DNA from: a virus
Direction: 5' to 3' (one strand)
Virus record (IMG/VR): IMGVR_UViG_3300042561_002062
Coordinates: 1-64,000 of that record
Length of the DNA: 64,000 bases
The first letter of the stretch is position 1; every line of letters starts with the position of its first letter. The notes beneath the pieces are model-generated. The model was not told the DNA's origin. It worked only from the letters and a program-made list of their open reading frames with translations, and did not search any database. Shown here piece after piece: positions 58,268 to 64,000 of this stretch. The position numbers and the translations under genes were made by a program.

Positions 58268-59385
58268 AAATATCAGAATACAAAGAACTTGAAGAAAAAG
58301 TAAAAAACAACGATTTTTACAAAAACTACCAAAACATCAATAAATTGATGTTTTTTATGAGTATTTTCGGGCATATCTCATCTATTTTTTTAGCCTACTT
58401 CTTGCTTGTAAAGATTATATCTTCAACGGTGATTAGTAGCCTATTTTTCGCCGGTGCGGCCTCGGTGGTAATGCTTATCGGTCTTGAGCTTCTTAAAAGA
58501 GAAGTTTTTGATAAATTTACAATAGCCTATCTCAAAGAAAAAATAATATCAAACAAAATTTTACCACTACTTATTTTTAGTCTTTCTCTTTTCGGTATGT
58601 CTTTTTACGCTACTATCAATGGTGCTAAAGAGTTTTCATCAAAAGAAAAAGAGATCGTTCAACTTGAAGAAACGAAAGTTCAGAGTGTAGAAGATTCACT
58701 CACTACTCTTTATTCAACTAAAATATCTAAAATTGAGAGTGAGATTGATAGTCTCAAAGGTATATCAGCTGAAAAAGATAGAGAGCAAACTGATTTAGCT
58801 GCTATTCCACAAAATCGTTCAACTCGTCAGCGTATAGGTGACTTGAAAGGTGAAAAAGCTGCTATTCGTTCAGAAATTGTATCTACAGAAGCCAAACTCA
58901 AAGAAACAAAGTTAGAAAGAGATTCAGAAATACAAAAGTTAAAAGATAGAATACTTTCTAAAACCGGTGAAGAGAAAAAGCAGAATAAATCCAATACATT
59001 ATTCTTTATTATTCTTTCTACAATTATTGAGCTCCTGATTATTACAGGTGTTTATTTCAACGAGTATTATAAGTTTAGAAGCTATAATGAATATCGTCAA
59101 AGACTTGAAAAAGATCCAAATTTCCAAAGATGGTATCTTTACAACTCTATTTTAGATGCGATGATAACTCCAGAAGCTAAAATGAATGATAAACTTGATA
59201 ATATTAAGAATATCACGGCTCTTTGTAAGCTACAGGGCATCAATCTTCTTCAGAAAGACTTGACCGAGATGCTCAAACTCTATACCAGTCTTGGTATTTT
59301 AAGAACTTCAGGTTCAGTTAAATACGTAGCTAAGACTAAAGAAGCAGCACAAGAACTATTAAAGAAACATTTCGGTGTTGAGTAA
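58264..59385 (+). CDS. Multi-pass membrane protein with coiled coil and C-terminal winged-helix-like end
   Basis: A 373-residue protein with about four hydrophobic segments (near residues 28-48, 52-72, 98-117 and 246-263). Between the third and fourth lies a soluble coiled coil of about 110 residues (EIVQLEETKVQSVEDSLTTL, then ISKIESEIDSLKGI). The C-terminal ~90 residues end in a helix-turn-helix-like LLQKDLTEMLKLYTSLGILR. This could link the AAA ATPase system to a membrane. No known family; the overlap by 4 bp suggests coupling to the coiled-coil gene. Confidence 0.7.
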   Translation: MKISEYKELEEKVKNNDFYKNYQNINKLMFFMSIFGHISSIFLAYFLLVKIISSTVISSLFFAGAASVVMLIGLELLKREVFDKFTIAYLKEKIISNKILPLLIFSLSLFGMSFYATINGAKEFSSKEKEIVQLEETKVQSVEDSLTTLYSTKISKIESEIDSLKGISAEKDREQTDLAAIPQNRSTRQRIGDLKGEKAAIRSEIVSTEAKLKETKLERDSEIQKLKDRILSKTGEEKKQNKSNTLFFIILSTIIELLIITGVYFNEYYKFRSYNEYRQRLEKDPNFQRWYLYNSILDAMITPEAKMNDKLDNIKNITALCKLQGINLLQKDLTEMLKLYTSLGILRTSGSVKYVAKTKEAAQELLKKHFGVE

Positions 59386-59414
59386 AAAAACTTTCTTTTT
59401 CACCAAAATTCTAT

Positions 59415-59422
59415 TATCTTTG
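59415..59422 (+). promoter_or_regulatory. Bacteroidota-type promoter box TATCTTTG
   Basis: TATCTTTG matches TAnnTTTG, 24 bases before the ATG at 59446. It appears to start a run of six co-oriented genes from 59446 to 62100. Confidence 0.55.
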
Positions 59423-59445
59423 CTACACTAAACAAAGAAATATAT

Positions 59446-59631
59446 ATGAATCTAGCTAAGGTGTCCCGTGCGGTTGAACTTCAAAAAAGAATTGATCTTC
59501 AACTACTTCATTTTGGTCAAATCGATGGATTTAGCCTTGAAATGCTAACTGATTTGATGAATACTCTTTCTGATGAAGAGTTACAGAAAATCGATGAGTT
59601 TTACTTCAATGAAACAATCCCTGTAAATTGA
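59446..59631 (+). CDS. Small hypothetical protein
   Basis: A 61-residue acidic protein, first gene after a Bacteroidota-type promoter. Two amphipathic helices are predicted (AVELQKRIDLQLLHF and LEMLTDLMNTL). It is 3 bp before the next small gene. No family recognised; the small size and early promoter fit a phage accessory gene. Confidence 0.6.
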   Translation: MNLAKVSRAVELQKRIDLQLLHFGQIDGFSLEMLTDLMNTLSDEELQKIDEFYFNETIPVN

Positions 59632-59634
59632 AAT

Positions 59635-59838
59635 ATGGAAGAAAACTATTATTTAGTTTCAGAAATCACCAATTGCCTTTCAGCTTCGCTAATTGAGAAG
59701 GCGAACTTTTTTCTTACTTCGCATGTTGATATTACAGGTCGAGAATTTTTTTCAGAGACAAAATTGAAAACTATTCTACCAAAAGATATTTTTCACGTAA
59801 TTGAAACAACTTGTAATAAGCACACACTAAACTACTAA
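59635..59838 (+). CDS. Small hypothetical protein
   Basis: A 67-residue protein, alpha/beta-like (YYLVSEITNCLSASLIEKAN). It contains no membrane segment or known motif. It lies between 59446-59631 and the phosphatase gene with 3-4 bp spacing, so it is likely co-transcribed with both. Not recognised. Confidence 0.6.
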   Translation: MEENYYLVSEITNCLSASLIEKANFFLTSHVDITGREFFSETKLKTILPKDIFHVIETTCNKHTLNY

Positions 59839-59842
59839 AAAT

Positions 59843-60562
59843 ATGAAAACGATTATAATCGGTGATATACACGGAAGAAATATTTGGAAAGAAATTGTTT
59901 CTAAAGAATCTTACGATCGCGTTATTTTCGTAGGTGATTACTTTGATAGTTTTGATATACCGGGTATTGATCAAATCCATAACTTTAAGGAGATCTGTAA
60001 TTTTGCTAAAAGTTCCGAAAAAGAAGTAGTTCTACTAGTTGGAAATCACGATCTTCATTATATGAATATTGGTCAAAAATATTCTGGTTTTCAACCTGGT
60101 TTTCAGTTTGATATATCCAGTATTCTATCTGAAAATAATAATCTCCTTCAAATGATCTATCGTTTTGATAATGTCATAGCGACTCACGCTGGGGTGTCAC
60201 CCGTATGGATGGATGAAAATTTTGGTGATAGTTGGTCTTTTGATGATTTGGCAGATAAGATAAATGAACTTTTTAGATATAGGCCTAGAAGTTTTAGATT
60301 TTCGGGATTCGATCCTTATGGTGATGATCCTAGACAATCACCTGTTTGGATAAGACCGTCATCACTACTAAAGTCTAATACTCGAAATAAATCTCTTATC
60401 AAAGATCACTTTATACAAGTTTTCGGACATACATCGATGTCTCAAGAACAAATATCGAATCGTGATAAATGGTTAGGTCCAAGATTTTTTGGTGTAGATA
60501 CTTTAGAAATTGGTTATTATTTGATACATCAAAATCAAAATTTTGAGTATAATAAAGTATGA
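59843..60562 (+). CDS. PPP-type serine/threonine phosphatase-like metallophosphoesterase
   Basis: A 239-residue metallophosphoesterase close to the lambda-phosphatase group. Motifs: IIGDIHGRNIW (GDxHG), FVGDYFDSFD (GDxxD), LLVGNHDLHYMN (GNHD), THAGVSPVW and VFGHTSM (GH motif). All metal ligands appear present. It may remove phosphate from proteins or small molecules, for example to alter host signalling. Overlaps PurM by 4 bp. Confidence 0.9.
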   Translation: MKTIIIGDIHGRNIWKEIVSKESYDRVIFVGDYFDSFDIPGIDQIHNFKEICNFAKSSEKEVVLLVGNHDLHYMNIGQKYSGFQPGFQFDISSILSENNNLLQMIYRFDNVIATHAGVSPVWMDENFGDSWSFDDLADKINELFRYRPRSFRFSGFDPYGDDPRQSPVWIRPSSLLKSNTRNKSLIKDHFIQVFGHTSMSQEQISNRDKWLGPRFFGVDTLEIGYYLIHQNQNFEYNKV

Positions 60563-61731
60563 GTGAATATCTACGACGCGGTGTTTCCCCCACAAAAGAC
60601 GAAGTTCATCGAGCTATCAAGGGGTTAGATAAGGGTTTATATCCTAAATCATTTTGTAAGATCTTACCCGATTATCTCGGGCAAGATCCCCAGTGGTGTT
60701 CTATAATCCACGCAGATGGCGCGGGAAGTAAAACTTCCCTTGCCTATGCTTATTGGCGAGAGACCGGAGATCTGAGTGTTTGGAGAAACATCGCCGTAGA
60801 TGCACTTGTGATGAATCTAGATGATCTTCTTTGTGTTGGATCGACCGGACCGTTTCTTCTTTCATCTACTATTTGTAGGAACTCCAGGCTAATACCCGGA
60901 GAAGTTCTCGAAGCTATTATAGGTGGAACTCTTGATTTTATTGAACATATGAAAAGTTTCGGCATCGAAATTATTCACGGTGGTGGTGAAACAGCAGATT
61001 TAGGTGATCTCGTTAGAACCGTAGTAGTTGATGCGACTTTCACAACTCGTATGCCAAAGAAAGATCTTATTACGAATGAAAAAATTAACGAAGGTGACGT
61101 AGTTGTAGGTCTTTGTTCTTTTGGTCAATCTTCTTACGAAGGGGAATACAACGGTGGTATGGGCTCAAACGGATTGACATCTGCTAGACACGATATCTTC
61201 AATCGAACAATCAAAAGAGATTATCCTGAAACTTTCGATCCGCAAATGCCTGAAGACTTGGTTTATAGAGGTGAAATGAACTTGTTGGACCAAGTAGAAG
61301 ATACACCACTCAACGCCGGAAAACTTGTGCTCTCTCCAACAAGAACTTACGCTCCAGTTTTAGCACCTATTCTAAGAGAAAAAAGTTTAGATATCCACGG
61401 TATGATACACTGCACTGGTGGTGGTCAAACAAAAGTATTAAACTTTTTAGAAGGACTTCAGGTAGTAAAAGATAATCTTTTTCCACTTCCGCCCCTGTTC
61501 AGATTAATAAAAACTCTATCGGGTAGTAGTGAAATGGAGCTCTATCAAGTTTTCAACATGGGTCACCGCCTAGAGGTTTATCTTCCAGATTCAGATAGTG
61601 AGATACTGATTGATAGGGCGTTATCTTTAGGTGTTGATGCTAGAAAAATAGGTCGAGTCGAAAAATCACCAAGACCACAAGTTCTTATTCAAACAGAGGA
61701 TCAAAATTTTCTCTGCTATAATAAGGATTAA
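60559..61731 (+). CDS. purM: Phosphoribosylformylglycinamidine cyclo-ligase (AIR synthetase)
   Basis: Catalyses ATP-dependent ring closure of FGAM to AIR in purine synthesis. It has 390 residues, longer than the usual ~345. Family motifs: HADGAGSKTSLAY, the AVDALVMNLDDLLCVGSTGP segment (normally aligned with D-x-x-x-M-x-x-N-D), GIEIIHGGGETADLGDL, MGSNGLTSARHDIF and HCTGGGQTKV. The G-G-G-E-T-A and S-N-G-x-x-S motifs that coordinate substrate are intact. It suggests that this phage tops up purine synthesis, with RpiB and the PRTase. Confidence 0.93.
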   Translation: MSEYLRRGVSPTKDEVHRAIKGLDKGLYPKSFCKILPDYLGQDPQWCSIIHADGAGSKTSLAYAYWRETGDLSVWRNIAVDALVMNLDDLLCVGSTGPFLLSSTICRNSRLIPGEVLEAIIGGTLDFIEHMKSFGIEIIHGGGETADLGDLVRTVVVDATFTTRMPKKDLITNEKINEGDVVVGLCSFGQSSYEGEYNGGMGSNGLTSARHDIFNRTIKRDYPETFDPQMPEDLVYRGEMNLLDQVEDTPLNAGKLVLSPTRTYAPVLAPILREKSLDIHGMIHCTGGGQTKVLNFLEGLQVVKDNLFPLPPLFRLIKTLSGSSEMELYQVFNMGHRLEVYLPDSDSEILIDRALSLGVDARKIGRVEKSPRPQVLIQTEDQNFLCYNKD

Positions 61732-61737
61732 GTAGAT

Positions 61738-62100
61738 ATGGATTCTCAAGAAAAAAATCCAGCACTTCTACCCTACGGAAATAGTGTTTCGGCTCCAAGA
61801 ATAGAGCCTATTGATCTAACAAGTTGGAAATCTCAAAACATTCATAAAGCTAATAAAGAAATATCAGCTAAGTGGGAAGAAATAAAAAGGGAATACCTTA
61901 AACTTTTAGAAGAAACCGAATGGACTCAACAGGTCTATCAATCACATTTCAACTTTGAGCCTATTGTCGGTGAGATTTATCATCTTTATCTATCAAGAGA
62001 AGAAAAACCATTTCTTTCTCTTATTTCACCAGACCAGTGGAATAAACCTTATTTAGGTAGTTTTCGCCTGGAAACAGGTAGGAAATGGATAAAAATTTAA
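61738..62100 (+). CDS. DUF2452-family protein
   Basis: A 120-residue protein with the DUF2452 pattern: early NPALLPYGNSVSAPRIEPID, a central helix KWEEIKREYLKLLEET, HFNFEPIVGEIYHLYLS and a terminal SLISPDQWNKPYLGSFRLE. Function of this domain is not established. It is 6 bp after PurM, and it may be part of the same transcript. Confidence 0.8.
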   Translation: MDSQEKNPALLPYGNSVSAPRIEPIDLTSWKSQNIHKANKEISAKWEEIKREYLKLLEETEWTQQVYQSHFNFEPIVGEIYHLYLSREEKPFLSLISPDQWNKPYLGSFRLETGRKWIKI

Positions 62101-62126
62101 ATAAAAAAAATACTAATATATAGAGT

Positions 62127-62429
62127 ATGATCTATTTATTAGTATTTTTATCACAAATGTTTTTCAATGTAGGTAAAGTTTTAGAGATTAAACTTACCTA
62201 TGAAAACAAAACACGTGGTCTAATTATCAATACCATTCTAATAAACTTAGTTAGTTTAATTTCGGTGTATTACTCTATTGAAAACCTTCTCAAAGGTGAT
62301 ACTCTTATTATATTGTTTTATGTAGCTGGTTCAGTTGTAGGTAAATGGTTTGCTATGACGCAAATCGAAAACTATCGACATAAAATTTTATCAATTTTCA
62401 AAAGTGGAAATAAGAACTACGAAGTTTGA
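62127..62429 (+). CDS. Small membrane protein, paralogue of 5473-5772
   Basis: A 100-residue protein with about three hydrophobic segments, clearly related to 5473-5772: KVLEIKLTYENKT is identical, as are the following spaced residues NLVSL, SIENLL, GS-V-GKWFAMT and ENYR. The C-terminus differs (SIFKSGNKNYEV). Preceded by TAATATATA. It overlaps the GNAT gene by 26 bp. Function unknown; duplicated genes kept 57 kb apart suggest distinct roles. Confidence 0.75.
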   Translation: MIYLLVFLSQMFFNVGKVLEIKLTYENKTRGLIINTILINLVSLISVYYSIENLLKGDTLIILFYVAGSVVGKWFAMTQIENYRHKILSIFKSGNKNYEV

Positions 62430-62757
62430 AGAAGTTGAAAGAGAACTTTCACATCTCAAACCCGATATACTCGATGTATCGGCTACTTACCAAGGTGCTT
62501 ATTTCAGAGATAAGCTCGTTGGTGTGGTTTCGTATGTTGAACACCCAAACCACATCTATCTAGGACACGCCTATGTAGTTGAAGAGCACAGAGGTAAAGG
62601 CATCTACAAGTTACTTTGGGAATACAGAAATATGAAAGTAAAGGAACTCGGAAAACCACTCATAGCTCATTGTAATGTTTCTAGTCTAAAACATTTCCTA
62701 AACAACGGTTTCACCCTAGATAAAGGTCTATTCATGGTGATAAAAGAAAACGACTAG
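62404..62757 (+). CDS. GNAT N-acetyltransferase
   Basis: A 117-residue minimal GNAT-fold protein. The acetyl-CoA pyrophosphate loop is EEHRGKGIYKLLWEYRN, and a C-terminal VSSLKHFLNNGFTLDKGLF holds the family's beta-bulge and N-G-F motif. The start is GTG at 62404, inside the end of the membrane-protein gene (26 bp overlap). Substrate unknown; its stop codon lies within a perfect bidirectional terminator hairpin. Confidence 0.85.
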   Translation: MEIRTTKFEEVERELSHLKPDILDVSATYQGAYFRDKLVGVVSYVEHPNHIYLGHAYVVEEHRGKGIYKLLWEYRNMKVKELGKPLIAHCNVSSLKHFLNNGFTLDKGLFMVIKEND

Positions 62758-62772
62758 ATTCAGTCGTTTTCT
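62745..62772. terminator. Bidirectional terminator between convergent genes
   Basis: Perfect 11-bp inverted repeat AGAAAACGACT (62745-62755) and AGTCGTTTTCT (62762-62772) around a 6-base loop. It overlaps the stop codons of both the GNAT (62757) and the phosphoesterase (62771), so both coding ends form part of the hairpin. Confidence 0.85.
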
Positions 62773-63364
62773 AGTGGTGGTGATAAGATGATCTTTCTCT
62801 CATAATCTCTGATACCTGATTGAATGATATTGGAGTATAATCAATCAAGTTACATCCAACGTCCATAACCCTTCCTCTGTAATAATCAGGATTTGTTCTA
62901 AGTAGATTTCCGTGGCAGTGACCGTGTAGGTGAAAACTTCCGTGGTGAGCTCTATTCCAACTTAAGATAGGATAGTGTGAAAGAACGACGTGTCGGTAAC
63001 CCTGATTTCTTCTGAGCTCTGGAGAATTATCATCCCGAATATCGATACCTACACCATAGGGATAGATATTCTCGAATCTTCTTAGTCTTCGTATTTGATC
63101 TTCTCTATCGTGATTGCCAAGAACACAGGATATTCTACCACGAACATTGTTTAGGAACCACACCGCAGTATCTATTCTAGAGAAAAAAAGGTCACCCAAA
63201 AAATACACGATATCGTCATCACCTACTACAGAGTTCCATCTTTCTACAAGAGTGCTGTGCATTTCATCCACATTCGCAAATGGTCGGTTATCGTAACGTA
63301 GAACATTCGTGTGACCTAAGTGAAGATCACTTATGAAGAAAATATTTTGTGATTCGTGTCTCAT
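62771..63364 (-). CDS. Calcineurin-like metallophosphoesterase
   Basis: A 197-residue metallophosphoesterase of the type common in phages. Motifs: FFISDLHLGHTNVLR (D-x-H), VYFLGDLFF (GD), SCVLGNHDRED (GNHD), HVVLSHYPILSW and HLHGHCHGNL (GHxH). All metal-ligand residues are present. Length and motif order differ from the PPP-type protein at 59843, so these are two unrelated phosphoesterases only about 2 kb apart. It probably acts on nucleotides or phosphodiester bonds. A promoter box lies at 63373-63380. Confidence 0.9.
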   Translation of the reverse strand: MRHESQNIFFISDLHLGHTNVLRYDNRPFANVDEMHSTLVERWNSVVGDDDIVYFLGDLFFSRIDTAVWFLNNVRGRISCVLGNHDREDQIRRLRRFENIYPYGVGIDIRDDNSPELRRNQGYRHVVLSHYPILSWNRAHHGSFHLHGHCHGNLLRTNPDYYRGRVMDVGCNLIDYTPISFNQVSEIMRERSSYHHH

Positions 63365-63372
63365 ATCTTTAG

Positions 63373-63380
63373 CAAAGATA
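63373..63380 (-). promoter_or_regulatory. Bacteroidota-type promoter box TATCTTTG
   Basis: TATCTTTG on the minus strand, about 9 bases before the phosphoesterase ATG (63364); the same variant box as at 59415. No -33 element at ideal spacing. Confidence 0.5.
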
Positions 63381-63400
63381 GAAATTATTTTTCAAATTTT

Positions 63401-64000
63401 CTAATTATTTTTCAAGCAGATTGTATCTATACCAAAATTCAAAAAATTATTGAAACCATGATTTTTTAATCTTTCATTTATTTGGAAAATTTGTTCAGAT
63501 GTTATATTCATATTTTCATAAACCATCATTTTCAATCTTATTAAAATATCCGGTCTGATCGACATAATAACATCGTGATCACTTCCTTCAATATCAATTC
63601 TGATCCAATCCAAATCATTATCAAAATGCTTATCTATTATAGAATTTATAGAAAAGGACGGAACATATATTGGATTTATATCAACACCCGGAAAAAACTT
63701 TTCTACAACTTTTTTATCCATAGAACTCACCTGGTTGAAGGGTGCTATCCAAAAATTAACAAGACCATCAGTTGATGATACAACACAATTTTCTATTTTA
63801 ACATTTTTCCTGTCTTTGTGTGTTTTTAATAATATTTCTTGATTGATGGGGTCTCCTTCTACTAGTACTACAAAACATTCATTATTAAAAACTGGCAAAA
63901 GCCACTCACCCCATCTTCCAGTGCCTGCTCCTAGAACTAGTCCATTTGATCTAGATTTTGATTTAACCCAAATATTAAAAAACTCTTCTATATCCCCACC
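63401..64000 (-). CDS. FkbM-family methyltransferase, 5'-truncated by window edge
   Basis: The reading frame continues without a stop to the right edge, so the N-terminus lies outside. Motifs: GLVLGAGTGRWGEWLLPVFNN (SAM motif I), CFVVLVEGDPIN, ENCVVSSTDG, DLDWIRIDIEGSDHDVIM (the D-x-E-G pattern) and YENMN. This is a class I SAM methyltransferase of the FkbM type, related in family to 28875-29786 but only moderately similar. It may methylate a sugar; its context is beyond the window. Confidence 0.85.
   Translation of the reverse strand, partial: GGDIEEFFNIWVKSKSRSNGLVLGAGTGRWGEWLLPVFNNECFVVLVEGDPINQEILLKTHKDRKNVKIENCVVSSTDGLVNFWIAPFNQVSSMDKKVVEKFFPGVDINPIYVPSFSINSIIDKHFDNDLDWIRIDIEGSDHDVIMSIRPDILIRLKMMVYENMNITSEQIFQINERLKNHGFNNFLNFGIDTICLKNN

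Noticed and set aside
1-64000. tRNA genes, CRISPR arrays or insertion sequences
   Set aside because: No cloverleaf with the expected T-arm, no regular direct-repeat array and no transposase was seen.

Overview
The window is low-GC (by eye about one third G+C), densely packed phage DNA. It reads as part of a large T4-related myovirus of a Bacteroidota host. Phage evidence: a baseplate/hub block (gp53-like wedge, gp27-like hub, gp5-like OB-fold spike protein with an adjacent M15 peptidase), a UvsW-like helicase, dUTPase, T4-type late promoter boxes (TATAAATA or TATATATA) in front of virion genes, and many overlapping small genes. Host evidence: Bacteroidota-type promoters TTTG-N20-TATATTTG (7500 and 7658) and related TAnnTTTG boxes at 5395, 40624, 59415 and 63373 (minus). 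No tRNA, CRISPR array, insertion sequence or origin was found.

Layout. 1-350: end of dUTPase. 364-2982: small sugar cassette (DegT aminotransferase, RmlC-like cupin, glycosyltransferase-like protein). 2979-11326: small phage genes, rpiB, ferredoxin, a zincin, a repeat lipoprotein and uvsW. 11327-11743: the only long intergenic gap. 11744-30334: an 18.6-kb carbohydrate island. Its plus-strand operon encodes a Fcl/ColC-like synthase, a ColD-like PLP 3-dehydrase (His replacing the Schiff-base Lys), GDP-mannose 4,6-dehydratase and a GT11 transferase split by a frameshift at an A11 tract. Its minus-strand block encodes SDR, methyltransferase, Ldh_2, HAD, cupin, DJ-1, a TPP enzyme, RmlB, several glycosyltransferases and a second His-type 3-dehydrase. 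Two plus-strand genes (a glycosyltransferase-like protein and FkbM) and a GNAT follow. 30346-31146: a candidate unimolecular spanin. 31825-40594: minus-strand block of proteins, most of which start with a short M-K/R-x-I-x-x-F/Y-x-x-F-like peptide, often ending in an I/L-x-E site, reminiscent of T4 capsid-targeting peptides. 40652-41524: phosphoribosyltransferase and a membrane protein. 41521-49430: baseplate/tail block. 49530-59385: DHH phosphoesterase, amidoligase-like protein, AAA ATPase, coiled-coil and membrane proteins, mostly unrecognised. 59446-64000: two phosphoesterases, PurM, DUF2452, a GNAT and a partial FkbM methyltransferase.

How it may work together (inference). RpiB, a hypoxanthine-PRTase-like enzyme and PurM would feed PRPP and purine supply during infection. 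The carbohydrate island could make GDP-colitose and a second deoxy, possibly branched-chain, sugar nucleotide and attach them to a phage or host glycan. The peptide-tagged proteins may be packaged in the capsid and ejected. The window itself does not show which glycan is modified.
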